A DNA stretch of 64,000 bases from CAVXEH01 sp963805305 (GTDB taxonomy: Bacteria > Chloroflexota > Limnocylindria > QHBO01). The stretch lies in assembly GCA_963805305.1 (NCBI GenBank), contig CAWDTM010000003.1, positions 124,001 through 188,000 of the forward strand, written 5' to 3'. Positions within the stretch are counted from its first letter, which is position 1. The number at the start of each line of letters is the position of its first letter. Below the pieces are notes generated by a model. It saw nothing but the letters and a program-made list of their open reading frames with translations, did no database searches and had not been told where the DNA came from. Of the stretch, positions 56,766-64,000 are shown piece by piece. Position numbers and translations under genes: made by a program.

Positions 56766-57416
56766 ATGGAGATCCACGAGGCCCTGTACACGACCCGCGC
56801 CATGCGTCGGCTCAAGCCGGATCCGGTGCCGCTCGAGGTCCAGGCCAGGATCCTGGATGCGGCCATTCGCGCCCCGAACATCGGCCAGGGCTGGCGCTTC
56901 ATCCTGGTGGACGACCGTGCCCTCATGGCACGACTGGCGCCCGTTTACGAGCGGGCGTGGGCGCAGATGATGGACGTCTTCGGCGTGAATCTCGCCGACC
57001 TGCTGGCCATGGAGGGACCGATGGGGCAGATCGCCCGTTCGGGCGATCACCTGGCACGGCACTTCGCCCAGATCCCGCTGCTGCTGGTCGCGTTCGGCAA
57101 GACCCGCGAGGGCAGCGGCGTCTATCCGGCGGTCTGGAGCGCGATGCTCGCTGCTCGTGCGGAAGGAATTGGCTCGACGCTGACCGGCGTGCTCGGAACC
57201 TTCGCCTCCGACGACGTCTTCGAGATCCTGGGCGTGCCCGGAGACGAGGGCTGGGTCATACACGGCGCGGTCCCCATGGGCTACCCGATGGGCCGGTGGG
57301 GCGTCGCCCCCCGCACGCCGGTTGACGACGTCGCGGCGCGCAACGGCTGGGAGGGCCCGCTGGGCTTCACGGTGCCGGAGCCCCTCTGGCCTGCACCGGG
57401 GGCGGCGAGGGCCTGA
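56766..57416 (+). CDS. Nitroreductase-family flavoprotein
   Basis: A 216-residue FMN-dependent oxidoreductase. N-terminal MEIHEALYTTRAMRRLKPDPVPLEVQARILDAAIRAPNIGQGWRFILVDD is the nitroreductase FMN-binding pattern; PAVWSAMLAARAEGIGSTLTGVL and a C-terminal PMGYPMGRWGVAPR fit the same fold. It reduces nitro compounds, quinones or enals with NAD(P)H. GAGGGAG lies seven bases before the ATG. It is divergent from a TetR regulator with two operators between, so it is probably induced by a xenobiotic or toxic metabolite. Confidence 0.93.
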   Translation: MEIHEALYTTRAMRRLKPDPVPLEVQARILDAAIRAPNIGQGWRFILVDDRALMARLAPVYERAWAQMMDVFGVNLADLLAMEGPMGQIARSGDHLARHFAQIPLLLVAFGKTREGSGVYPAVWSAMLAARAEGIGSTLTGVLGTFASDDVFEILGVPGDEGWVIHGAVPMGYPMGRWGVAPRTPVDDVAARNGWEGPLGFTVPEPLWPAPGAARA

Positions 57417-57518
57417 ACGCGGCCTCGCCGGCGATCGGGCCACGCGCGTTCCACTCCACGGAGGGAGCCCTGGTCGTCACCTCTGTGCGACGCCCCGCGG
57501 TGTCGTGAGCTCGAGGCG

Positions 57519-57540
57519 GGGCTCCGACCGAACGGAGCCC
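57519..57540 (+). terminator. Hairpin downstream of the nitroreductase gene
   Basis: GGGCTCCG and CGGAGCCC form a perfect eight-base stem with a six-base loop; CCCTTCTT follows five bases later. About 100 bases after the stop codon. Confidence 0.45.
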
Positions 57541-58005
57541 GCTGCCCTTCTTGCCCGCAGGAGCGGTTCCCCTCGGCGAGCGAGGGCGTCGACGGAACGC
57601 GAATGCAACCAAACCTCCGCTGAGAGGCCGATGGCGGCGCCTTCCCCGACGGCGTGTTATGGGCCCGGACCCAGTCCGAGCCTGGGTCAGCCTGGGGGCA
57701 GCCTCGCTCGCCTTCCAGGACCCGATTGGTTGCAGGCGCGCACCAACACGTCGCACACGACCACCCGACCGTCCGCATCACGACATTCGGTTACGCCGAC
57801 GCCTCACGGATCCGGGTGGTGCGCGCGAGCACCGTGGGTCAGGAATCGGACAGCACGCGTGGGCGGGGTGCCGCATCATGGATGGAACCCACGGGGAGGC
57901 GGAACGTGCTGCCCGTTCCTTGGCGCGTCGTCTCCATGATCGGTCGCCCGACGCGCGCCGCGGCCAATGGCGAGACCGACCTCGGCGGGCTTTGAGGAAC
58001 CCATT
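57541..58005. other. Intergenic, no gene seen
   Basis: No frame is convincing. GGTTACG near 57791-57797 resembles the motif seen around the second ECF sigma operon. The promoter of the secreted beta-helix gene should be here. Confidence 0.45.
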
Positions 58006-58824
58006 TTGCGTAGGCTTACTTTTCTCGTGACGGTCGTGGCACTGGTGGCAATGGCGCTGCCCGCCTCGGCCCTCGCGGCACGTCAGGGCGCAGGCACCTG
58101 CTCAGGCGGAACCATGCTTGCCGACACCTACCGCGGCTTCACCGTCTCCGGCAGCTGCACGATTGCGTACGGCGCCAACGTGCAGATCAACGGCAACCTC
58201 ACCATCGAGCCGGGCGCCGCCCTTGACGACCACGGCGCCGAGGCGTGGATGAACGCGCAGATCCACGTCACCGGCAACATCTACGTCGGCAAGGGCGCAG
58301 TCCTTGGCCTCGGATGGAACGGCGGGGGCCCGTTGGGCGGCGAGGGCGCCCTGGGACCGGATACGGTGGGCGGGAATATCATCGCCAACCAGCCGCTGGC
58401 ACTCCAGATCGGCCAGGTCACCATTGGTGGCAACCTGATCTCGAACGGCGGCGGCGTGCTGAGCCCGTCGCTCGCAGACTTCCGCAACTTCCCGATCGAG
58501 GACAACGTGATCCACGGGAACCTGGTCGTCCAGGGATGGACCGGCGGCTGGTTCGGCGTGATCCGCAACACGATCGACGGGAACGCGATCATCGCCAACA
58601 ACGTGAGCCTGTCGAACGGTGACACCGGGCCGGGGATGGATCCCGACTCGAACGAGGTGATGGGCAGTGACGCCAGCTTCATCGGCTTGGGAACCTTCCC
58701 GCAGACGATCGGTGGCAACCTGATCTGTCACGGCAACCTGCCCGTGGCGCAGATCAACCCCGCGGACGGCGGCATGTCCAACGTCGTCGGGGGCAAGAAG
58801 ATCGGCGAGTGCGCCAGCCTCTAG
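58006..58824 (+). CDS. Secreted protein with beta-helix-like repeats
   Basis: A 272-residue exported protein. The start is a TTG at 58006, set by GAGGAA six bases upstream and by the ideal signal peptide it gives (RRLTFLVTVVALVAMALPASALAA). The mature part has repeated I-x-G-N-L/I-x-(I/V) turns (VQINGNLTIEPGAAL, IHVTGNIYVGKGAVLGL, VGGNIIANQPLALQIGQVTIGGNLI, IHGNLVVQGW, IDGNAIIANNVSLSNG and IGGNLICHGN), which suggest a right-handed beta-helix. Four cysteines may pair. A role in adhesion, surface layer or polysaccharide binding is possible. It ends at a strong bidirectional terminator. Confidence 0.82.
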   Translation: MRRLTFLVTVVALVAMALPASALAARQGAGTCSGGTMLADTYRGFTVSGSCTIAYGANVQINGNLTIEPGAALDDHGAEAWMNAQIHVTGNIYVGKGAVLGLGWNGGGPLGGEGALGPDTVGGNIIANQPLALQIGQVTIGGNLISNGGGVLSPSLADFRNFPIEDNVIHGNLVVQGWTGGWFGVIRNTIDGNAIIANNVSLSNGDTGPGMDPDSNEVMGSDASFIGLGTFPQTIGGNLICHGNLPVAQINPADGGMSNVVGGKKIGECASL

Positions 58825-58847
58825 GCTGAACCACTCCCGGCTGACAC

Positions 58848-58875
58848 AGGAGGGCCCGCTTCGGCGGGCCCTCCT
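58848..58875. terminator. Strong hairpin with TTCG loop
   Basis: AGGAGGGCCCGC and GCGGGCCCTCCT form a perfect twelve-base stem closed by a TTCG tetraloop. It lies between the stop of the secreted beta-helix gene and the stop of the convergent reductase-cyclase gene and probably serves both. Confidence 0.85.
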
Positions 58876-58904
58876 CGCTACCATCAAGCCTGTTCGCGGG
58901 CGGA

Positions 58905-60041
58905 CTACCCCGCGGTACTTGCCTGGAACAGGTCCCACTGGCCGGGGATGCCGCGGAGGCGGACCGAGCCCAGGGCTTCGAAGGCGAGGTCGGTCCCCGT
59001 CGCCAGGTCACGGACCGTGCGGGTGACCACGACCTGGCCCTCGCCCGCGGTCTCGAGGGCGCGGGCGGCGATGTGCACGCCAATGCCGCCGATATCGGTT
59101 TCGCGCACCTCGACCTCCCCGGTATGGATCCCGGCCCGGATCTGAAGGCCCAGGCCCGCGAGCGCATCGCGCAGGCGGAAGGCGCACTGCAGGGCCCGGG
59201 TGGGGGCGTCGAAGGTGGCCAGGATCCCGTCGCCGGTGCCCTTCACGAGATGGCCGTGCCATCGGTCCACCTCCGTGCGCGCCATCTCGTCATGGCGATC
59301 GAGCAGGCTGCGCCAGGCGCGGTCGCCCATGGCCGCGGCGCGCCCCGTGGAATCCACGATATCGGTGAAGAGGATGGTGGCCAGCACCCGCGTGGTGTCC
59401 TGGGCAGCGTGCAGGGCACTGACCTGCTCCTGGGTCCAGGTGTACTCGGCGACGTAGCGGCTGGTGGGGACCTGCTCCTCCGGCTGGTAGACCAGCGAGA
59501 CCACTCCCGAACGGAACCTCCGTGAGCTGACCAGGCGCAGGTGCTGGGTGTCGATGCGATCCGCGAACATGTGCTTCCCGCTGCCCAGCACCACCGGGTA
59601 CACGAACAGCCGGTACTCGTCGACGAGGCCGTGCTCCATGAGCCCGGCGAGAAGGTCCGCGCTGCCGTAGCACACCAGCTCGCGGCCGGGCTGGGCCTTG
59701 AGCTTGCCGATCTCCGTTGCGAGGTCTCCGCGGATGATGTGCGTGTTGTTCCACTCCGCGGTCTGCAGCGTGCTGGAGACCACGTACTTGGGGATCTCGT
59801 TCATGCGGCGCGTCCAGTCCGGATCCCCTCCGGCCGTGGGCCAGAAGGCGGCCCAGATCTGGTAGGTGACGCGCCCCAGCAGGATGGCGTCCGCCCCGAA
59901 GAGCAGCTCCCGGTTGGCCTCCTGGGTCTCCTCGTCCTGCACGCGCAGCGCCCAGGCGTTTCGCCCATCGCGGTGCTCATCGAAGCCGGGAGCCTCGATG
60001 ATGCCATCCACGGTCACGAACGCGGTGGAGATGAGTCGCAC
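58905..60041 (-). CDS. Dihydrofolate-reductase-like (RibD C-terminal) domain fused to class III adenylate/guanylate cyclase domain
   Basis: A 378-residue fusion. Residues 1-185 form a RibD-C/dihydrofolate reductase-like domain: LISTAFVTVDGIIEAPGFDEHRD, LLFGADAILLGRVTYQIWAAFWP, PKYVVSSTLQTAEWNNTHIIRGDL and ELVCYGSADLLAGLMEHGLVDEYRLFVYPVVLGSGKHMF. Residues about 205-375 form a class III cyclase domain: TILFTDIVDST with the metal Asp, HLVKGTGDGILATFD, AGIHTGEVE and GIGVHIAARALETAGEGQVVVTRTVRDL. No membrane segment separates them. Each half alone is common; their fusion is unusual. GTG 60041 has TACCGT six bases upstream and no ribosome binding site. Confidence 0.9.
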   Translation of the reverse strand: MRLISTAFVTVDGIIEAPGFDEHRDGRNAWALRVQDEETQEANRELLFGADAILLGRVTYQIWAAFWPTAGGDPDWTRRMNEIPKYVVSSTLQTAEWNNTHIIRGDLATEIGKLKAQPGRELVCYGSADLLAGLMEHGLVDEYRLFVYPVVLGSGKHMFADRIDTQHLRLVSSRRFRSGVVSLVYQPEEQVPTSRYVAEYTWTQEQVSALHAAQDTTRVLATILFTDIVDSTGRAAAMGDRAWRSLLDRHDEMARTEVDRWHGHLVKGTGDGILATFDAPTRALQCAFRLRDALAGLGLQIRAGIHTGEVEVRETDIGGIGVHIAARALETAGEGQVVVTRTVRDLATGTDLAFEALGSVRLRGIPGQWDLFQASTAG

Positions 60042-60047
60042 GGCGGC

Positions 60048-60053
60048 ACGGTA
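60048..60053 (-). promoter_or_regulatory. -10 hexamer for a leaderless transcript
   Basis: TACCGT on the minus strand, exactly six bases before the GTG at 60041 of the reductase-cyclase fusion. Confidence 0.45.
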
Positions 60054-60096
60054 GCAGGCGCGGGTGGTGATGCGCCCGTGGGCCGGCCTTTGGGCG

Positions 60097-60549
60097 TCAG
60101 CGGCGGGTCCAGGATCGGTACCGCGGGGGCCACGCCTCGGGGGTCTCGCGCTCGCCGAGGAGGGCATGCTCGATCACGAGCTCGTAGAGCGGGTAGGTGT
60201 CAGACACCGTGAAGAACCACTCGGCCGCAGCTGCCGAGCGCACGGCGGGATCGGTCACCAGGCGGGCGGAGCCGCGGACGAGGAACTCGTCTGGTCTCGC
60301 CGGATCCTGGTGCGCGTGGAGCGCGTAGCGCGGATTCGTTGCTAGGTCGCGCGCCTTCGCCGAGTGCCCCTGGACGAAGACCAGCAGGCGCCCGTCAACG
60401 ACCCCCACGTTCAGCGGATGCATCCGCGGCGTGCCGTCGGCCGATACCGTGGCCAGGAAGCCCTCCCCGTCACCGCGCTGGTAGAGGAGCGCACGGCCCT
60501 TCTCGGCCATCTCCGGTTCCGCCGCAGCAAAGGTCGCCCAATCGTTCAT
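60097..60549 (-). CDS. Pyridoxamine 5'-phosphate oxidase-family (FMN/F420-binding split barrel) protein
   Basis: A 150-residue split-barrel protein: GFLATVSADGTPRMHPLNVGVVDGRLLVFVQGHSAKARDLATNPRYALHAHQDP is the typical PNPOx-like core, followed by EFLVRGSARLVTDPAVRSAA. Members bind FMN, F420 or haem and reduce varied substrates. It lies upstream of the reductase-cyclase fusion on the same strand, 55 bases away, and is divergent from the PadR gene. The ATG at 60549 has TACCAT seven bases upstream. Confidence 0.88.
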   Translation of the reverse strand: MNDWATFAAAEPEMAEKGRALLYQRGDGEGFLATVSADGTPRMHPLNVGVVDGRLLVFVQGHSAKARDLATNPRYALHAHQDPARPDEFLVRGSARLVTDPAVRSAAAAEWFFTVSDTYPLYELVIEHALLGERETPEAWPPRYRSWTRR

Positions 60550-60556
60550 GCCGCCA

Positions 60557-60562
60557 ATGGTA
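60557..60562 (-). promoter_or_regulatory. -10 hexamer for a leaderless transcript
   Basis: TACCAT on the minus strand, seven bases before the ATG at 60549. Confidence 0.4.
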
Positions 60563-60616
60563 GGGCCCCGCGAGGACCCTGCTGAGCGGAGACCGCCAGA
60601 AACAGCTTGCAGAGTA

Positions 60617-60629
60617 CATACTCAGTATG
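60617..60629. promoter_or_regulatory. PadR-type operator candidate
   Basis: CATACT-C-AGTATG, a perfect inverted repeat 44 bases before the PadR start and between it and the divergent PNPOx-like gene. PadR regulators bind A/T-rich palindromes of this sort next to their own genes. Confidence 0.7.
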
Positions 60630-60673
60630 CAATGCTTCCCGCCAGCGCTCAACAACGGAGGGAGGCTGTTCGG

Positions 60674-61216
60674 TTGTCGGTGAAGTTCGGGTTGCTGGCC
60701 CTGCTGGCGGAGGCGCCCACCCACGGCTACCAGCTCAAGACGGATTTCGAGCGCCGGACGGCGAACCAGTGGGCGCTGAACATCGGCCAGGTCTACACCA
60801 CGCTCCAGCGCCTGGAGCGTGACGGCCTGGTCCAGGCGATGGGGACCGATGGCGACCGCAACGAGTACCGCATCACCGCCAGCGGACGCCGCCAGCTTGA
60901 CGACTGGTTCGTGTCCCCGGTCGTCCCGGAAGGACCGCCGCGCGACGAGATGACGATCAAGGTCCTGCTGGCCGTTGCCACCGACGACCTCGATGTCAGC
61001 GCAGTGCTGCAGCGCCAGCGGACCGCATCGGTCGAGCAGCTGCAGGCCTACACGCGACGCAAAGCCCAGGCGGACCCGGTGACCGACATCGCCTTCCTGA
61101 TCATGCTCGACGCGCTCATCTTCCGGACGGAGGCGGAGATCCGCTGGCTGGACGCGACCGAGGCTCGACTTCGCCACCGGGCGCCGTCCGCCGGCTCGCA
61201 GGAGGGGAACGCATGA
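60674..61216 (+). CDS. PadR-family transcriptional regulator
   Basis: A 180-residue regulator. The winged helix (about residues 1-80) is SVKFGLLALLAEAPTHGYQLKTDFERRTANQWALNIGQVYTTLQRLERDGLVQAMGTDGDRNEYRITASGRRQLDDWF, a textbook PadR domain, followed by a Vir_C-type helical dimerisation part. The start is a TTG with GGAGG eight bases upstream. Its stop overlaps the ATP-binding protein start (ATGA). PadR genes next to MacB-type exporters usually repress them until an antibiotic or peptide appears. Confidence 0.92.
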   Translation: MSVKFGLLALLAEAPTHGYQLKTDFERRTANQWALNIGQVYTTLQRLERDGLVQAMGTDGDRNEYRITASGRRQLDDWFVSPVVPEGPPRDEMTIKVLLAVATDDLDVSAVLQRQRTASVEQLQAYTRRKAQADPVTDIAFLIMLDALIFRTEAEIRWLDATEARLRHRAPSAGSQEGNA

Positions 61217-61917
61217 CCACCCTTGTCCAGCTCGATGGTGCCGCCCGCTGGTTCGGCTCCGGCCATACCGAGGTCGTCGCCCTCCATCCCACGGACCTTT
61301 CCGTGGCCGCCGGCGAGCTGATCGCGGTCATGGGTCCATCGGGATCCGGGAAGACCACATTGCTGTCCCTGGTTGGCGGGCTCGACCGGCCGAGCGGGGG
61401 CCGCGTGCTCGTGGAGGGCCGGGACGTGGGGGCCATGAACTCCCGCGAGCTGGCGATTCTCCGGCGCCGCACGGTGGGCTACGTCTTCCAGGACCTCAAC
61501 CTGCTGGCCGGGCTGACCGCCCGTGAGAACGTGGCGATCCCGCTCGAGCTGGACGGTCGCTCGCCGGGCAGGTCGCGTGGCGAGGCCGACGCCGCGCTGG
61601 ACTCCGTGGGGCTCGCCAGTCTTGCCGACCGCTTCCCCGATGACCTGTCCGGGGGCGAGCAGCAGCGGGTGGCGATTGCCCGGGCCCTGGTGGGTGGGCG
61701 CCGGATCCTTCTTGCCGACGAGCCCACCGGAGCCCTTGACTCCATCACCGGCGAGTCGGTGATGCGCCTCCTGCGGCGCCACTGCGATGACGGCGGCACG
61801 GGGATCCTCGTGACCCACGACGCGGCGCACGCCGCCTGGGCGGACAGGGTCGTGTTCCTGCGCGACGGGCGGATCGTCGATGAGGCGCGCTCCGCCTCCG
61901 ACCACCACGCGGCATGA
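61213..61917 (+). CDS. ABC transporter ATP-binding protein (MacB/LolD type)
   Basis: A 234-residue ATPase: Walker A GPSGSGKTTLLSLVGGLDRPSGG, Q-loop VGYVFQDLNLLAGLTARENV, signature DLSGGEQQRVAIARAL, Walker B RILLADEPTGALD and switch His in VTHDAAH. The pattern is that of the MacB/LolD/FtsE class that pairs with FtsX-like permeases. It lies between the PadR regulator and the FtsX-type permease with four-base overlaps on both sides. Confidence 0.94.
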   Translation: MTTLVQLDGAARWFGSGHTEVVALHPTDLSVAAGELIAVMGPSGSGKTTLLSLVGGLDRPSGGRVLVEGRDVGAMNSRELAILRRRTVGYVFQDLNLLAGLTARENVAIPLELDGRSPGRSRGEADAALDSVGLASLADRFPDDLSGGEQQRVAIARALVGGRRILLADEPTGALDSITGESVMRLLRRHCDDGGTGILVTHDAAHAAWADRVVFLRDGRIVDEARSASDHHAA

Positions 61918-64000
61918 ACGGCAGCGGTACGCGCGCGCTGCTGCGCATCGCGCGTCGCAACATCGGTCGCAGCCGATGGCGCAGCGTCCTGATCGCCGTG
62001 CTCATCGGCCTGCCGGTCGCCGCCATGGTCGGCGCCACCGCGGTGATGATCGCCGTGACCCCCACCGCGGGGGAGAGCGCCACCCATCAGATGGGCCGCG
62101 CCGACGCGATCGTCTATCCCAGCTCGGAGGGTGCCAGCGCGGCGAAGCTGCACGACGTGCTGCCGCCCGGGAGCCGCGTGGAACCATTCCTGTACACCGA
62201 GGACCACCTGGTCCTGACCGGGATGCAGGCCTCGGTCACCCTCCGCTCCCTGGACCTCGACGGATTGGCGCGCGGGATGGTCCGCGTGACGGCCGGGCGC
62301 GCGCCGAGGAGCGGGGACGAGGTCGCGATCAGCCAGTCCGTCGCCAGGCTGGCCGGGGTCGATATCGGTGACCAGGTCACCCTCAGCGGGCTGGGCAGGC
62401 CCACGGTGGTGGGCCTCGTCGAGGACCGCTTCGATCTGATATCACGCTTCCTCCTGGTTGATCCCGGGATCGCTGCCGCCGCTCCTGACGGCCAGGCTAC
62501 CTGGCTCGTGGCCCTTCCGCCGGGCGCCGATATCGGCCCGGTCTTCGCGTCCACGAATGGTCAGCTGTTCTCCGTCACCACCCGGGCCGACCAGGTCTCG
62601 CAGGCCGACCAGGCCAGCCCCACCATCGTCGTGCTCGGCGGGCTGGCCATGGTCGAGGTGGCGCTGGTGGCCGCGGCCGCGTTCGCGGTCAGCGTCCGGC
62701 GTCGGCAGCGCGAGCTGGGACTGCTGGCCGCCACCGGCGCGGCGCCACGACACCTTGCCGGCACGGTCATCGCCGAAGCGATGTTGCTCGGGATGTTCGG
62801 ATCAGCGGGCGGCGTGGTCGTTGGCCTGGTGGGCGCTGCGGCCATCTCGCCATGGCTTGACCAGCTCACCAACCGGCGGACTCCCCCCATCGGCCTCTCG
62901 CCGGCCTGGATCGCGGTCTCGATGGGCATCGGCCTGCTCGCCAGCCTGCTCGCCGCACTCGTGCCGGCCTGGACGGCATCGCGCGTCCCGGTCATGACCG
63001 CCCTGTCCGGCCGGCGGCCGCCCTCGGGCCCGGCGCATCGGACCCTCGCCGTCGGCGTTGCGCTCATTGGCATCGCCATCGGCCTGACCCTGGGTGGCTC
63101 TGCCCTTCGCCTGGCGGATGCCCAGAACCCGTTGAGCATCCCGATGCTGCTGCTCGGCGCGGTGGGTGGAACGCTGGGCTTCGGCGCCTGCAGCCCGTGG
63201 CTGGTGGAACGGCTGGAGCGGCCGGCGCGCCACCTGCCCCTGGCGAGTCGAATCGCACTGCGTGACACGGCGCGGGCGCGCGCCCGGAACGGCCCGATCA
63301 TCACGGCCATCCTGGCCAGCTTCGCCGCGACGGTCGCGCTGTCCGCCTACAGCGCCAGCCTCGAAGCCCGCAACGCTGCCACCTGGCAGCCCTACATGCT
63401 GTCGGACCAGATCTACCTGCAGGGCAACGTGGGCGAGGCCGGACCCGCGGTCGCCAAGCAGCTGGGCGCCGTCGCCGCCGCTCCGTTCCCCGGCATTCCC
63501 GCGAAGGAGGGCCAGTGGCTGATCGTCACCACCGGCAGCGGCGCAGCCCGCCAGGATTTCGGCAACATCACCGTCGGCGACGCCGAGCTGCTCAAGGTGC
63601 TCCATGCCGAGGACGACACGACGGCCCTGCAAGCCGGGTCGGTGGTGCTGTTCACCGCGGAGCCCCTCGATGCCCGGACCGCCAAGCTCGCCCTCACCGA
63701 CCCGCAGGGGACGATCACCGACAGCGTCGCCCTTCCCGTCACGAACGTCGTCACCACCCTTGCCGAGGGGATGGGCAACCTCCCACAGGCCGTAATCTCG
63801 ACGGAAACGGCTCGCCAGTTCGGCCTGGAGGTCCCCGGGAGCGAGTCGAGCACGCGCTACCTCATCCGGCTGGGCCACGACGTCACCGAGGCCGACCTGG
63901 CCAAGGCTGGCGAGATCGCTGGCTCCTACCCCGATACCTTCGCCGACGCCGCGCTTCCTCCGAAGCTGGCCGGCGAGGGGTTCCGATGGGTGATGATCGC
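61914..64000 (+). CDS. FtsX-like ABC permease, 3' end outside window
   Basis: The first 695 residues of a large permease. One helix near residues 22-48, an extracytoplasmic part (about 50-240), an FtsX domain (about 240-360) with VVLGGLAMVEVALVAAAAFAVSVRRRQRELGLLAATGAAPRHLAGTVIAEAMLLGMFGSAGGVVVGL, two more helices (about 380-420), then a second extracytoplasmic region from about residue 480. The R-R-x-R-E-L/I-G-x-L-x-A-x-G-A block is diagnostic for FtsX/MacB permeases. It is the last gene of the PadR-ABC operon and runs off the window; a second FtsX domain is expected beyond. Confidence 0.92.
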   Translation, partial: MNGSGTRALLRIARRNIGRSRWRSVLIAVLIGLPVAAMVGATAVMIAVTPTAGESATHQMGRADAIVYPSSEGASAAKLHDVLPPGSRVEPFLYTEDHLVLTGMQASVTLRSLDLDGLARGMVRVTAGRAPRSGDEVAISQSVARLAGVDIGDQVTLSGLGRPTVVGLVEDRFDLISRFLLVDPGIAAAAPDGQATWLVALPPGADIGPVFASTNGQLFSVTTRADQVSQADQASPTIVVLGGLAMVEVALVAAAAFAVSVRRRQRELGLLAATGAAPRHLAGTVIAEAMLLGMFGSAGGVVVGLVGAAAISPWLDQLTNRRTPPIGLSPAWIAVSMGIGLLASLLAALVPAWTASRVPVMTALSGRRPPSGPAHRTLAVGVALIGIAIGLTLGGSALRLADAQNPLSIPMLLLGAVGGTLGFGACSPWLVERLERPARHLPLASRIALRDTARARARNGPIITAILASFAATVALSAYSASLEARNAATWQPYMLSDQIYLQGNVGEAGPAVAKQLGAVAAAPFPGIPAKEGQWLIVTTGSGAARQDFGNITVGDAELLKVLHAEDDTTALQAGSVVLFTAEPLDARTAKLALTDPQGTITDSVALPVTNVVTTLAEGMGNLPQAVISTETARQFGLEVPGSESSTRYLIRLGHDVTEADLAKAGEIAGSYPDTFADAALPPKLAGEGFRWVMI

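Noticed and set aside
1..64000. tRNA, rRNA, CRISPR arrays, insertion sequences
   Set aside because: I looked for T-loop sequences with an acceptor stem, regularly spaced repeats and transposase motifs and found none that I could support.

Overview
The window is a 64 kb stretch of a very GC-rich chromosome with tightly packed genes on both strands. Four-base ATGA, GTGA or TTGA start/stop overlaps inside operons are common, as are GTG and TTG starts. The gene families (ECF sigma factors with membrane partners, DrrAB-type and MacB-type ABC exporters, DUF5671 and META-domain proteins, lipoproteins with serine/threonine-rich linkers, a DarA-type c-di-AMP receptor, a KimA-like potassium importer, a RIO-type kinase) suggest a free-living, aerobic or facultative bacterium such as a Chloroflexota (Limnocylindria-like) or Actinobacteriota lineage. 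That placement is inference; there is no rRNA or ribosomal protein gene to settle it. I saw no tRNA, rRNA, CRISPR array, transposase, integrase or phage gene.

Layout. 0-2 kb: end of a surface or cytosolic beta-rich protein and an ECF sigma operon flanked by short repeats. 2-6 kb: a four-gene minus-strand operon of HtrA-like protease, ferric-reductase-like flavocytochrome, FMN-binding protein and ApbE flavin transferase, which looks like a trans-membrane flavin electron-transfer module. 6-9.8 kb: beta-propeller lipoprotein, bicupin lipoprotein, YcaQ/AlkX-type DNA repair protein, SemiSWEET. 9.8-18 kb: secreted protein, TauE/SafE exporter with a DarA-like receptor, Ada, two membrane-protein genes, an ArsA/Get3-like ATPase group. 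18-24 kb: HTH regulator with MFS exporter, MTA/SAH nucleosidase, DrrA/DrrB exporter. 24-30 kb: META lipoprotein, DEAD-box helicase, and a cytosine deaminase-like / methyltransferase / GNAT operon. 30-37 kb: EamA exporter with a frameshifted follower, a second ECF sigma operon whose partner has an extracellular Asp-box propeller, a frameshifted Asp-box lipoprotein, and a long gene-poor stretch with a decayed duplication. 37-45 kb: LysE, VOC protein, LigB dioxygenase, and a KdpD-KdpE-small protein-KimA potassium cluster. 45-55 kb: RIO kinase, orphan oligopeptide permease, small stress/unknown proteins, HxlR regulator divergent from a flavin monooxygenase, NarL-type two-component pair, frameshifted Gfo/Idh/MocA oxidoreductase. 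55-64 kb: TetR regulator divergent from a nitroreductase with two perfect operators, secreted beta-helix-like protein, a dihydrofolate-reductase/adenylate-cyclase fusion, PNPOx-like protein, and a PadR-ABC exporter operon running off the end.

The least expected observations are these. Many starts without a Shine-Dalgarno sequence carry a TANNNT hexamer 6-7 nt before the start codon, a signature of leaderless transcription. A near-identical 22-nt palindrome-centred site lies upstream of two propeller lipoproteins 29 kb apart. The dihydrofolate reductase domain is fused to a class III cyclase. The ECF sigma partner carries its own extracellular propeller. Several perfect operators (TetR, PadR and MarR types) can be read directly. 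Three genes carry single-base frameshifts, which may be real decay or assembly error.
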